Part shown: in pieces, positions 24,405 to 36,473 of the stretch
Position numbering within the stretch: position 1 is the first letter of the stretch
Layout of the letters: every line of letters begins with the position of its first letter
The notes under the pieces: model-generated
The model's database searches: none
The model's input: only the letters and a program-made list of their open reading frames with translations
Told to the model about the DNA's origin: nothing
Source: Chelonoidis abingdonii
Taxonomy: Eukaryota; Chordata; Testudines; Testudinidae
NCBI RefSeq assembly: GCF_003597395.2
Contig: NC_133771.1
Coordinates: 137,880,605 to 137,944,604, forward strand
Direction: 5' to 3'
Length of the DNA: 64,000 nt
Made by a program: the position numbers and the translations under genes

Positions 24405-27400
24405 CTAGAGTAGATGAAGTACTTGTGGGACTGCTATTTTGAAACCAGACACTTTTCCCTCTTCTTTGCAAAGAGACAGGGCCAGAGCCTGTTGAGTTAA
24501 TAACCAGTCCAGGTCAGCTTCCAAGAGATTATTTTAAACTGTCTGCATTTTTTAGATAGGGACTGGATGCGACAGGCTACCCAAGAAAAGACCAAATATA
24601 ACAAAAGGTCATCTGTATCATATCATCAATATTTTAGGACTAAAAGTATTGAAGACAAATGCTTAGACATTTCTGTAGGCAATGTAAAAACTCTAGAAAG
24701 CAGAAAGTTTAATGAGACATATTACACTCTAGCAGTGGTACAGTTACTCCATCAATTCTTACCATGACAAGATGTTACCCAACCTAATGTAACTTTTCAG
24801 TTCAACTAATGAGCCACAGCCAGCAAAAGTTACCTACCTACCTAAAGACTAAGCTTACTAGTCAGGATGAAAGATACCCGGGCCACTACTCTTCAAAGTC
24901 CCCTGTAGTTTGAAGGATTAAATATTAAATAAAAATAAGACAACCATGTTATTGAAACACACTGTCAATCAAGTTTCTACAGAATCTTTTAAAAATATTA
25001 AATTTGTGCCTACCTTTTGTTCCATCTCCTCTTTGACTACACTCTCGTTTCAATTTTCTTTCTTGTGAAATGTCTTTTCCTGCATCATTTTCAGTTCATC
25101 TCCACTCATTTACATCTCCTTTTCACCCGATATTATGTGTTCTATTTTCTACCATATATATTTAGGGGGAAATTGGACACACAGAAAAGTCTGTCCCCCT
25201 CAATGGCATAATTTTCATTTCTAATTTGTCCCCCCAACTTGCCACATATCATTCAGGCACCAAATAGAAGAAACCTCCAAGAATACATTATTGTGCCAGT
25301 CTTCAGTTCTATACTTAGATGCCTGAAGTAATTAATTATCTCAGATATTTCACTGATGTTTGTTCTCACATGAATTACAATCAAACAGAAAATTCCCTTC
25401 AATTAATGTAACTCATTACAATAGTTATCCTTCAACATTAAAAAACCAGCATACCACCCTTTTACTTGTATCTGGATCACAGATATATTAGAATCACTGT
25501 TCAGAACATCTCTTTTTTCTTTCTCTTTCTTTCTGGGGACTTCCTTCCACTCCTTTTTCCTGATCACTGGTCCGTATACTGTTCACCTCCTATCTGTTCT
25601 CAATCTGCCGCCTCCTCTCCATAGGCAAAATACACATCATCAAGGACTCGGCTGAAAGGTTCTATAGATGTTTGGCTACCAGGAAGAGTAGCAAGAAGAG
25701 CAAAGGACTTCTTTGCTCCTCCATAGCCATTATTTCCATTGTTTCCAACTACAATCTCTTAACCAGTTCCTTACTTCATGTTTCGTCCACCTGTGCTTCC
25801 TCAGTTTCTCATTCTGATTACAATTTCCACTCTACTGTGTGTGTCTTTTCTTCTGCTATTAATTATTTGTATCAAGGTAGTGTGAAGGGAGTCCCAATCA
25901 TGATCCAGGACGCCACTGTACAAAACAGAACAAACAGTCCCTGCCCCTATCAAAAGGAAACTAGGCTGCTCTTGATATAAATGTAGCACTCTTGTTCCTC
26001 ATTTAGGAAATGAATATTGTACAACTTTCATACTTCAGTACTTTGGGTCCATACGTCAGTTTCTCTGAAGTCATCTCTTAACTTGTTGGGAAGTTCTTCT
26101 CTGAGACCTCTTATTTAGTAACAGAATCAGGGCTTTATGTCACAATAATAATAATTCTGCAATGGTGATTTCCATACATATGTATGAGTCTAAAGTTTAA
26201 ACCATTTACTTAGTGAAATGAATTTTTTGAATAATCTGAATTGCATTACCTTGACCACAATACTCTTTCAAAACTGGCTAAAATATGAATGAAATAAAAA
26301 GACTGATTTTTAAAAAAATCATTCTTTATTCATTACAAACTGCAAGTGCTGAAAATGTACAATTTCTGCTGTGCGCGCTTGCGGGAGAAGGGGAGGGGCA
26401 GTGTTCACAAAGAAATAGGGAAAAGAAAACACTTATGAAAACAGGAAAGTGTGATTGTTAATACTACAGAAATTGTCAGCATGACTCAGAAGCAGGTATA
26501 ATACCTAAAATGGCATAACTAGATTTCAAGCCTACACTGTCCCTTTAATATAAAATATGAGTATTCATTTAGAAGAGGGGAGGGAGAGTGGAAAAGGCTC
26601 AGAAGTTTATTTCAACAACTGGCTGGAATGAAAGAGGAAAGAAATGCAAAAATTGGATACTTAACTTTTGAGACACTTCAATGCTAAGGAGAAGATGGGG
26701 AGACTCTCAGAGATTGATACAAACACAGATATTCTAAAAATGTCAGCATTTTCTTTTCTCGCTCAATCCTAAAATAAACTGTAAGATTGTGGTCCACCTA
26801 TCTGAACCAATGTTTAGTCTTAAATCAACGTATGTTTTATACCATTTGTCTTGGATTTTCTTACAAACTTGACAGATTTTTGGCCTTAGACTGCTCTTGG
26901 GCTATTCAGTCATCCATTCTCAAAACACAAAAGCTGGGAATTCGCCCATGTCTCTTTTTGATAGTCTAAATTGAGTTAAGAATCAGGGGAAGGCACAACT
27001 TTGCCTCCTCTACTAAAAGCAGAGGGAAAGCTCTCCTATTCTCCAACCCCCAGCACTCAGGATCACTGTTCTCCCAGAACTACACTTCTGTCCCCATTAT
27101 CTCTTCCATCACATGATGCAGGAACCCCACATGATGGTCCGTTAAAATACGAGATTTTATTGTCACTCTTTTGGAATAACCTGCATAAAAATCATTTGTG
27201 AGTACTGCACTACTTCAGACTCATACAGATAAAACATACAGTACTTGATAATGTAGTATCTCAGATTTATTATACACAGATATATACACATACAAGCCAC
27301 AGAATGTGTGTATTACACATTTTGTTTTAAAAACAATCTACAGCAAATGTTCTACTAAACCATCAAGAAAGTAATATAGACAAAATGTAGGAAATTTAAA

Positions 27401-27443
27401 TAACTTATTATATATCAGCATTGTATGTTCAAGTAAGTTATTA
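24405..27443. other. Intron-like AT-rich DNA, no gene seen
   Basis: A pyrimidine-rich stretch at 25500-25620 and an old repeat fragment around 25855-25975 (TTATTTGTAT...ACAGTCCCTGCCCC, a widespread sauropsid interspersed repeat I cannot classify) are the only features. No other coding signal. Confidence 0.45.
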
Positions 27444-27871
27444 GGGGGAAGGGATAGCTCAGTGCTTTGCGCGTTGGCCTGCTAAACCTCAGGTTGTGAG
27501 TTCAATCCTTGAGGGGGCCACTTAGGGATTTGGGGCAAAAATCAGTACTTGGTCCTGCTAGTGAAGGCAGGAGACTACAGGGGTGGCTCTAGGTATTTTG
27601 CCACCCCAAGCACAACAGGCAGGCTGCCTTTGGCGGCTTGCCTGCGGGAGGTCCCCGGTCCTGCAAATTCAGTGGCAGCCTGCAGGAAATCCGCCAAAGC
27701 CGCGGGACCAGCGGACCCTTCACAGGCATTCCGCCGAAGGCAGGCTGCCTGCAGCCCTCGCGGCGACCAGCATAGCGCTCCCTGGGGGCTTGGTGTGCTG
27801 GTGCCTGGAGCCGCCCCTGGAAGGCTGGACTCAATGACCTTTCAGGGTCCCTTCCAGCTCTGTGAGATAGG
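27444..27871 (+). mobile_element. Second tortoise-type SINE, split by a hAT insertion
   Basis: Pol III A box (GGATAGCTCAGTG) and B box (GGTTGTGAGTTCAATCC) match the SINE at 7661. The body is interrupted at 27578-27819 and resumes with GGCTGGACTCAATGACC and CAGGGTCCCTTCCAGCTCTG. The CR1-like tail is more worn than in the first copy. Confidence 0.85.
27578..27819. mobile_element. Foldback hAT-like non-autonomous element inside the SINE
   Basis: Begins CAGGGGTGGCTCTAG and ends CTGGAGCCGCCCCTG, inverted repeats of each other with two mismatches. Much of the body is itself imperfectly palindromic (GGCAGGCTGCCTTTGGCGG against CCGCCGAAGGCAGGCTGCC). Flanking octamers GGAGACTA and GAAGGCTG match at five positions, compatible with an aged 8-bp hAT duplication. 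At 242 bp it encodes nothing. It post-dates the SINE it interrupts. Confidence 0.8.
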
Positions 27872-28973
27872 TAAGTTTTATACAAATACACAAAACATAC
27901 AAGTTCCATTGGTTGATAATTCAGGTCAAAACTCCAAATTTCCAACACATCCAGTCCTGAAGATGAACAGTAACATCATTACCATCTGTAACTTTGCTAG
28001 GATCGTTACACATCATCATTTCAGTTAATCTCTCTATGCATCATAGAATTTTTTTTAAAGAGAAGGTTAAGTGACAAAATTTATCTCCAGCGTACTGTAC
28101 TATAAGCCCCAGGGAAGTCAAAGGAATTATAATAGGGAAGAATTTAGCCAAAAAATGTTTAAACCCTGTTAAAGTGAAAAGTTTTTCGATACATTCCCAT
28201 AAGGAAATATTTTCCAAAGAAGTGCTTATTCAGGGAAGAAAGACACATGAGAGTACACACTTTAATGATGCAGTCATTTCTCTACTGTGCTGCAGGGAGC
28301 ATTTGCTGACCAGATGGTAATCAGATGCTGTGATCAGCCAGCATGAAGTACTACTTAACTAGGGCTGTGTGCTAGAATTATAAAACAACTCGTTGCACTA
28401 GATTTGGACCAGTAAGAGGCCACAAAAACAAAGTGACTGCATCACCTTTCATTCCTTTCACAGCAAATATCAGCCTGTGTCAATCCTTTGGCAAGTGCAG
28501 TTTCCTAAGATTTTGTAGAGGCAGTCTAATTAGCTTTTACAAAGAGCTCCATTTTTCAGCATCCTGGTGCTGCTTTCAATTTTTGGTCATGTCAGGTCTT
28601 TTCCAAGGAACAGTCACTTATCCCAGCTGAAGATCTGCAAAGTCACCATAATTATAATTTGATTTTTTACTTAGTCAGCACACTAGGAATGCAATCATTC
28701 TTCACTATAATGAGATTTAGCAGTCATGCCTCATAAAACTACTGCACTCATATATTTACAATCTTTAATAAAAGCAAACTGCCAAATTACAAATTTCAAC
28801 AAGCATTACATTTTACCTGTACCCCTAGTTACACAATCAAATGACTCCACTTGGTGTTTTAACCACACCCATCAAAACTTCATTAAGAGTTGTTCAGCAT
28901 TAAGAAAACAGTAGTTAGAAGCAACTGTTTGTTATATCAAATCGTCAGCACTCAAGTTTAAAAGTACATCATA
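27872..28973. other. Intron-like DNA, no gene seen
   Basis: AT-rich unique-looking sequence. A possible acceptor (TGACTTTGCAG, minus, about 28640) has no donor to match. Confidence 0.4.
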
Positions 28974-30030
28974 TAGGGTTGCCAGGTGTCCGGTTTTCGG
29001 CTCTTAGGTACAGGGGTGGCCGGGGCAGGACTGCACAGTGCTCCTACCCCAAGCGCTGGATCCGCAGCTCTTATTGGTCATAAACCAGGGGTGAGCAACC
29101 TCTAGCACACGGCTCGCCAGGGTAAGCACCCTGGCGGGCCAGGCCAGTTTGTTTACCAGCCGCGTTGGCAGGTTCGACAGACCGCAGCTCTCACTGGTCA
29201 CGGTTTGCCATTCCAGGCCCAGGCCAACGGCAGTGGTGGGTAGCTGCAGCCAGCACATCCCATGCCACTTCTCGCCACCCTCATTGGCCTGGGACAGCGA
29301 ACCGCGGCCAGTGGGAGCCGCGGTCCGCCCAACCTGCTGACGCAGCAGGTAAACAAACTGGCCCAGTTCCCTGGCGAGCCGTGTGCCAGAGGTTGCCAAC
29401 CCCTGTCATAAACCATGGCCAATGGGAGCTGTGGGGGTGGCACCTGTGGACGGGGGCAGCACCCCGAGCCCCCGGTCGCCCCTCCACCTAGGAGCCAGAG
29501 GGACATGCCAGTCACTTCCAGGAGCTGCCCAAGGTAAGTGCTGCCCAGAACCCACATCTCGAACCCTCTCCCACTCCCAAAACCCCTGCCCCAGCTCAGA
29601 ACCCCCTCCCACACCAAAACTCCCTCCTACAACCCACACCCCCTCCTGCACCCCAACCCCCTGCCCCAGCCCAGATCCCCCTCCTGCACCCTAAATCCCT
29701 CATTTCTGGCCCCACCCTGGAGCCCACACCCCCAGCCCAGAGCCTGTCCCCCATCCCACACCCCAACACCCTGCCCCAGCCCTAAGCCCCCACCTGCGCC
29801 CCAAACCCGTCATCCACAGCCCCACCCCAGATCCTGCTCCCCTAGCCGGAGCCCTCACCCCCTACCACACCCCAATCCCCCGCCCCAGCCTGGTGAAAAT
29901 GAGCGAGTAATTGAAGGGGGTGAGAGCAAGTGATGGACAGAGGGGGCATGCAGTGAGCAGGTGTGGGGCCCCAGAGAATGGGTGGGGCAAGGGTGCTCAG
30001 TTTTCCACAATCAGAAAGTTGGCAACCCTA
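28974..30030. mobile_element. hAT-like element, TAGGGTTGCCA family, copy 1
   Basis: Starts TAGGGTTGCCAGGTGTCC and ends AGAAAGTTGGCAACCCTA, inverted termini. It is flanked by ACATCATA (28966-28973) and ACATTATA (30031-30038), seven of eight bases identical, which is the hAT duplication length. The 1057-bp interior is GC-rich with a C-rich low-complexity tract (29540-29900) and a second hAT nested inside (29086-29405). No transposase frame is present; proline-rich frames here come from the low-complexity sequence. Confidence 0.85.
29086..29405. mobile_element. hAT element nested inside another hAT
   Basis: CAGGGGTGAGCAACCTCTAG at the left is mirrored by CAGAGGTTGCCAACCCCTG at the right, with the adjacent GCACACGGCTCGCCAG also mirrored, so the inverted repeat reaches about 35 bp. 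Perfect 8-bp duplications TCATAAAC lie at 29078-29085 and 29406-29413. Being nested with an intact duplication, it is younger than its 1.06-kb host. Confidence 0.92.
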
Positions 30031-30250
30031 ACATTATATGAAAGACAAAGAGGAAGAATGTTAAGATTGAAATAAATAGGAGAAAATTCTAGTTTGGCAA
30101 AATTGAAGAAATGCAAGGACACAGAGACAGGCACAGATATAGCTGTATCTCACACACACACACACATCCCTACACCCACCACGTTATTTCATCTCCTTTT
30201 GTAATATCCTGTTTGTAATACTCTTTTTGAAAATGAAGCATCTTCCTTAC

Positions 30251-30330
30251 CACTTTTCTTCTTTTCCAGTTAGCAGAGAAGTACGTTCATGGTCTATCAG
30301 TAGCATCAGCACTATTTCAACAGTGAGCTC
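30251..30330 (-). CDS. Putative 80-nt internal exon of the host gene
   Basis: On the minus strand ACTTCCTTTGTTAG is a plausible acceptor and AAAGTG|GTAAGG a plausible donor. Only one frame is open; it reads ELTVEIVLMLLIDHER and ends TGKEEK plus two bases. The hydrophobic-amphipathic helix would suit an alpha-helical repeat protein, but that is a guess. Its incoming phase (0) does not fit directly onto the outgoing phase of the 32120-32194 candidate, so another exon would be needed between them or one of the two is wrong. Confidence 0.45.
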
Positions 30331-32119
30331 CTAACAAAGGAAGTACTGGGCCACACAAAATTGTTTTTGGCATTCAAATGAAAGTAGTGGCTCTCCAATT
30401 TGTTAGACGGAATTTAAAAGCCATTGATTTCAATGAGCAAAGGGGGCTTGAAACTTGCAGGATCTGGCCTTGTGAAATGAATTCTGAGGACAAGTATTTC
30501 TGATTCTTTAAAGTATGTTTCTACTCTAAAACATTACCATCAGCGATGCACTGAAGGGAGCTCCCAAGGACCCTTTCTTAAAATCTCTTCCATCAAGTAC
30601 AATGGGAAGTTAAGATGATTTCCCTGTCTCTTTTGGAGTTCACACCTTCCCTGCTCACTGTTAAGTCATCTCTACTTGAGAGGATTTATCCCTGTGGCTC
30701 AAAAATACTTCTGGAATTTTTAGCTTTGAGTTGACCAGAATATTGGAGTAAAGTAACAAAATCCCTGTGGAAAATACCAACAATCACCAAAATGAACACT
30801 ATTATATAACTATCAATACACTGAATATATTTTTCAGAAACTTTTATAACAACTGCTGCTGCTTAATATAAGTTGGCCCAGTGCCATGTCCTCCCTCTTT
30901 GGCTATGGTTTTGAGAGTTTTTGTTTAGAGAGGAAGATCAATTAATATATTTCACAGACCTTCCTCCTTCCTTCCTGTAAGCGCCCGACCTACACACACA
31001 CAACCTGCCTCCCCACTGAACAGAGGGTTTAATCACAAGGAAATCTTTTTTGTAGGAGCCCCTTATGAATGAATTGACAGCACATCACTGACTATTCTGC
31101 AAACAGCACTTTTACTCCACAAAAAAAGTTCCTTGTGTATTCTGAAAGTCTTATCAACTAAAGGTAATGAGTAAAGTATGTTTCCACTGCTTATTACCCC
31201 ATTAGTACTCAGAATCCAAATCTGGTAATAGTAAGAAAGCAAGAGCTCGATTCTATTCTCTGAGGCATAAACAGGATTGCTTACTAAGCTCCAGGTACAT
31301 TACTGTGAAGCCATGGAAAACAATGACACTGCACAGGTGTCACTGAGACCATTTCTAGCAATGATATATGAAAAGGAAAGAACCCAGTTTAACTTTCAAA
31401 ATCCAACTGAGTCTTCAATGCTGGTTGTTAGAAAACCATTTTTATTTGCAAAACCGAGTACAATCTGATAAGAAAGTCATTGAGTGAGAATAATGTCAGG
31501 ATATTTCAATATTTTTTTTAAGCAGTCACTTTTAGAGTATGATAGAACTACATATTAAACTTTACCTAATCAAATGATAACAGCCCATGAATGGTTTTAA
31601 CTTCTTGGGTAACCCATGAATGGTTTTAACTTTTAAAAGACTAGCCCATGAATGGTTTTAACTTCTTGGGTAACCAAAAAAACCCAAAACCACCTTTTAA
31701 TCATTAATTTAATTTTATAGCTGTCTCCTTTACTGAACAGGGAAGAGAATTAAATAATTTACCAACAAATTTGATAACCCCAAACAAATTTCTCTTTATA
31801 ACCTAGTAAGTGAAAAATTAGAGCAATGGCCAAATTTCCAAAACTACAGCCTCAAGTTCTAACTGCAAAAAAATTCATTTGCACATTCAAGTTGTTTACT
31901 TGCATACTCAAATTTGTATTTGCATGTACACATGTAGATGCATGTGTGAATGCATTTTTTTTGTGGAGACTTTAGCTTTTTAAAAGGTGTAATATTTTTT
32001 AAAAGGTGACTAAGAGTTTTCCAAACAAATCTAAAATTAGACTGGAGCATACTACATCATTCATTTAGATAGCCTGGTTGTGAAATCAATACCCTCAACA
32101 GATTAACAGGTATGCTTAC
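30331..32119. other. Intron-like DNA, no gene seen
   Basis: Contains only the small triplicated motif at 31583-31675. No other coding or repeat signal recognised. Confidence 0.4.
31583..31675. repeat. Local triplication of a 20-30 bp unit
   Basis: CCCATGAATGGTTTTAACTT occurs three times within 93 bp. Copies one and three share the extension CTTGGGTAACC; the middle copy lacks it. This looks like replication slippage or repeated templated insertion. Confidence 0.9.
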
Positions 32120-32194
32120 CTTTGGCTATAAGGGTTCCAAAAGTATGCCTTCTCACTTCCTTGTTTACTGATACAGGGAACAATGAAGAAGAGC
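32120..32194 (-). CDS. Putative 75-nt internal exon of the host gene
   Basis: Strong splice signals on the minus strand: acceptor TCATTTGACTTTCAG and donor CCAAAG|GTAAGC. Two frames are open. One (incoming phase 2) reads SSSLFPVSVNKEVRR and ends TFGTLIAK. The other (incoming phase 1) reads LFFIVPCISKQGSEKAYF and is the frame that joins directly to the 37176-37255 exon. I cannot decide between them without the missing neighbours. Confidence 0.55.
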
Positions 32195-32294
32195 CTGAAA
32201 GTCAAATGAGAAACCCGTATTTTTAATATGAAGGCACTCTAAACATGAATATCAATAGCAAGCATACATAAAATCAAATGTCTATATCTTAAAC

Positions 32295-32601
32295 CAGTGG
32301 TTCTCAAACTTTATTGCACTGCGACTCTCTTCTGAGAACAAAAATTGCTACACAACCCAAGAGGGGGGGACTGAAGTCTGAGCCCATCCATGCCCTTCCA
32401 CTCAGGCTGGGGCAGGCCAAAGCCGAAGTCCCAGGGCTTCAGCCCCAGGCAGTGAGGATCTGTAACCCGAGCCCGGGGCAGTGGTGCTCAGGCTTCAGCT
32501 TCAGCCCTGGACCCCAGCAAGTCTAACACTAGCCTTGGCAACCCCATTAAAACCAGTCACGACCCACTTTGGGATCCTGACCCACAGTTTGAGAACTGCT
32601 G
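32295..32601. mobile_element. hAT (Charlie-like) non-autonomous element, copy A
   Basis: Left end CAGTGGTTCTCAAACTTT, right end ACAGTTTGAGAACTGCTG: inverted termini of the common CAGTGGTTCTCAAA hAT type. The interior is GC-richer than its surroundings. Flanking octamers do not match well. The same family lies reversed at 43712-44043. Confidence 0.8.
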
Positions 32602-33285
32602 TCTATTTAACAGAACAATAATCTACATACACAAATATGGAAATATAGCCCTGAATGGTAAGAAATCAGTACAACTGTTTCATATCCCATATGATTTATT
32701 GCTATACCTTCTTAGGTGTAATTAATATGCTAAAACATGTGGTAATTATTCCTGTCTACAAAAAGTCAAGGAATTTAACTTAGATTCCTGGAGACAAAAA
32801 GCAATTTGTTGAGATATTAATGAAAAAAATTCACATTCTATACATTCCAGTGCCTAGACATATAGTACTAGGAGTGAATATTTCTGTATGAAAGAAGCTA
32901 GAACAAGAACATTTTATATAGGTCTGTTTAGCCAATCAACACACAGATGTGGAATACAAACTAACATTCCGTAAGAAGTGGCTGGACCCTTTCTAATCTA
33001 TATCTGTATTAACAGAATTGCAATACAGACATTGAATGCGCTCTCTAGGTATTAAAATAGACTTTTATATGCAGTTTTACACCTATATAGTAAAACACAG
33101 CAGGAACAGATGTGGCTGCCTAAACTAAATGATCAATGCAGGATTAAAAGAAACACTACTGTTATAGAATAGTGAACATAATTAATATCTTATTTACTAA
33201 AAATCCATCCAAGCAGGCTACATAAAGCCTCCTAATCATAAGTTTACTGCATTTAGATATGGTAGACAGCAGTTGTATGTATATA

Positions 33286-34293
33286 TAGTAACTCCTTGCT
33301 TAACGTAGTTATGTTCCTGAAAAATGCAACTTTAAGTGAAATGATGTTAAGCGAATCCAATTTCCACATAAGAATTAATGTAAAGGGGGGGTGTTAGGTT
33401 CCAGGGAATTTTTTTTCCCACCAGACAAAAAACTATATATTATATGGATATACATACAGTATATGTTTTAAACAAACAATTTAATACTGTTCACAGCTAT
33501 GATGATTGTGAAGCTTAGTTGAGGTGGTGAAGTTAGAGGGTGGAAGAGGGAGGGATATTTCCCAGGGAATGCCTTGCTGCTAAATGATGAACAAGCACTC
33601 GGCTAAGCCCTCAAGGATTAACACGTTGTTAATGTAGTCTCTCACACAAGGCAGCATGAACACGAGGGAGGAGAGACAGCACAGCAGACAGACAGGCACA
33701 CACCTTGTGTGTGGGGGAGAGAGAGATGCACACTCCCCCTTAAAGTAAGCTGAACCACTCTTAAGCGCATTGTCTTTTTAAGTGGATCAGGAAGTTGAGA
33801 CAGCAGCTGCTGCCCCAAGCTCTCTATGTCTCTCTCCGTCCGTATCCCCTCCCTGCTCTATATGGAGAAGGGGTAAGCAGGGTGTAGGAACAGGAGGGAG
33901 GGGGACACCCTGACATTAGCCCCCTCCCTTCCCGCCCTGCACAGCAAGCAAGAGTCTCTGGAAGCAGCACCAAGGCAGAGGGCAGGAACAGCATATGGCA
34001 GTCGGGGGAGGAACAGCTGAACTGCCAGCAATTTATATCCTGCTGGGCAGCTGCAGCACAAGAAACTTAGGGGAGTGGGGAGGTGATGGTGGGCTGCCGG
34101 TCCACCCTCGTTACAAGCCCCCACCAGTCAGCTGTAACAGGCTGCTCTTCCTGCAATCAGCGGACAAAGCAGGCAGTTGCCAAACGACATCAGAAGGAAG
34201 CATTGCACAATTTTAAATGAGCATGTTCCCTAACTGATCAGCAACGTAGCAATGAAACAATGTTAACCGGGATGACTAAGTGAGGAGTTACTG
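33286..34293. mobile_element. Tc1/mariner-type (Tigger-like) element
   Basis: Left terminus TAGTAACTCCTTGCTTAACG and right terminus, read inward on the minus strand, CAGTAACTCCTCACTTAGTC are inverted repeats; both are flanked by TA (33284-33285, 34294-34295). Inner sequence GTTCCTGAAAAATG...GTTAAGCGAA is typical of pogo/Tigger-derived non-autonomous elements. About 1 kb long; frames inside (33858-34124 minus, 33995-34216 plus) show no transposase motif. Confidence 0.75.
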
Positions 34294-34355
34294 TATTAGG
34301 GAGAACAAAATACTATCTGAGGGCCAGTGGCAGTCTCCAGTTGCCTTTTCCCTAA

Positions 34356-34648
34356 AGCACAGTTTACACTTAAAAGTTTGTCAGAATAGCTATTCTGGCA
34401 AAATCCTCCTAGTATGGACACAGTTTTATGCCATCAAAAAAGTGTTTTTTCCCTTATAGCTTGTATCAGTTGGGTCAATAAAATCAGCTATACTGGGAAA
34501 AGCACTTTTTGTCAGCTTAACTGTGTCTACACTGGGTATTTTTGTGACAAAGGAATAGCACAAAAGTAAAACTCTGGACCTAACAAAACGAAAAAACAGA
34601 AAAGGCAGCACACCCCTTGATGTTAAATGTTTTAATGTAGACTAGGCC
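34356..34648. mobile_element. Harbinger-type MITE
   Basis: The left end carries AGTTTACACTTAAAAGT and the right end ATGTAGACTAGGCC, inverted and related to the GGCCTGGTCTACACT termini of the 3141-7496 element. TAA lies on both sides (34353-34355 and 34649-34651). It is 293 bp and non-coding. Confidence 0.65.
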
Positions 34649-34774
34649 TAAGTGAAGTTTGAGTATCAAAGGCAGGTAGTTTTCTGTTGGTTAGGTTTTT
34701 TTAGAATCTCTGATAAATTCTAATGTAACCCTGGTGCTGAGCCCCTTCTCTGGTGCTCTCCTTTTTGACTAAAA

Positions 34775-34936
34775 AAAAAAAATTCGCTTATGAACGAGTA
34801 TATACAGTATATATTATAAATTTATAGATAGAGACCTTCTAAAAACATTAAAATATATTACTGGCACACGAAACCTTAAATCAGAGTGAATAAATGAAGA
34901 CTTGGCACATCACTTCTGAAAGGTTGCCGACCCCTG
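34775..34936. repeat. Two abutting DNA-transposon end fragments
   Basis: At 34785-34812 CTTATGAACGAGTATATACA matches the end of the repeat at 10640. From about 34815 to 34936 the sequence ends TTCTGAAAGGTTGCCGACCCCTG, the terminus of an abundant reptilian hAT with CAGGGGTCGGCAACC ends. Neither element is complete. Confidence 0.55.
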
Positions 34937-35649
34937 AAATAGAGGCTCATACAGTTTTGCAATGCTTAAAAGAGAATGCATAGATGACCACAATGCAGTT
35001 TTGCAAACACTCACAATTGCATCACAAGTCTTGCAGTGCTTGAGGTTTCTCTGAAATCCCCAGATCCTAGAGGCATGTGATTACCTGAGAATCTCAGCTT
35101 TTACCTTTTCTTAATTGTCATTTTGGGTAAGTCCCTAGCCCTCATAGTTGGAGAAAAAACTTGAAAACATGACTTGAATTTTCTCTAAAGGCTCAGATGC
35201 CAGAAATCTAAGATAAAAATCCTTTTTTATTTTAATTGTATGATTTTCAAGACAATATCATCTTTTTTTAGCCCGGACTCATTGATTTCTAAATGTTTCA
35301 GGCTAGCAAGTTTCCTCCTTCCCACATGATACATTGAGGTTTTTCCATGCAGTGCATACTTCTAGAATGTGCCCCAAATCTCAAAGAAGGCTCCTAGATT
35401 GCCGATTTTTGTGCTGGAAAAATGGCATCCATTAATTATCCGGTGAAGTAGCATTTAGAAGATTGGCAGTCTCATAAAAAGCTACATAACCATGAGACAA
35501 GCATTAGACTTCCTCCACAGGTTAGAATATTTTTTCTAAAACTCATCCAGAATACTTCCTGAGAAAGAAAGTTTATTGTAAGTGAGTATGATTAAAAAGA
35601 AAAGGAATTAACTACTTTAGTTTAAGCTTATTGATCCACAAGCATTTTA

Positions 35650-35938
35650 GGACTGGTCTACAGAATCCCTTACTCAGAATATTGATAAGCATCTACAACT
35701 GAAATAAAAGAACCCTCACGACTGTTCCACTACAGCTCTCCCGCTGACAAAACACTTCCACTCCCAACGAGAAGAGATAACATTGTCGGCAGGAGAGCAC
35801 TCCTGCTGACAAAGCGCGGTTTACACCAGCACTTGTCATCGACAAAACTTTTGTGTTTCGGAGGGGTGTTTTTTTAACACCTGTGAACAACAAAAGTTTT
35901 GTCTTTCACTTGCCAGTGTAGACAACGTTTAAGAGAAA
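35650..35938. mobile_element. Harbinger-type MITE
   Basis: Starts GACTGGTCTACAG and ends CCAGTGTAGACAACGTT, inverted GTCTACA-type termini as in the large Harbinger element, with TTA flanking on the left and a TTA/TAA-compatible triplet on the right. Non-coding. Confidence 0.6.
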
Positions 35939-36473
35939 ACCCTGAGAAAGGCCTAGAGACTTAGAAAATAGGCAGAAAACATGGCTGGATGACTTCTTGA
36001 AACTAATTTTAAGACTGTTTGTAGCAGAACATTAACAACATCCCGGATCTCCGGGTTGCATTAAACATACTTGCTGTAGAGCCACAACTAGAAAGTGAGA
36101 AACGGCAGGATTTAACAAAAGAATACAACATAAGAGGATAGGGTGCACGGCATATAGGTTGAGATTTGAACAAAACAAACTCCTTCCTTTTCAGACTTTA
36201 AGAAGATGCCTTTTATATAAAACTCTAGAATAACTTTAAATCGGGGAATTAAGAGGCATAAAGTTTTAGCAACTGCACCACTGAGGTCCATTCATCAAAC
36301 ATGTCAGGAGAGTGCACACTTTCAGTTCCAGTTTCCAAAATCAAAACCCAGCCCCCACCTCTTTTCACTGGTTTGGGTAGAAACACTCGGGAGTTAGGAT
36401 TTCCATCCAGAGCAGTGGGAAAAGGGGACTCATTCTTATCATGATACATTGCTTCTTAAAATATAGCCTAATT

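Noticed and set aside
25017..25090. Possible minus-strand exon reading NESVVKEEMEQK before a GTAGGC donor
   Set aside because: The upstream sequence has a stop immediately before and no polypyrimidine-AG acceptor.
29383..29933. Proline-rich plus-strand frames
   Set aside because: They are produced by a C-rich low-complexity tract inside a hAT element.
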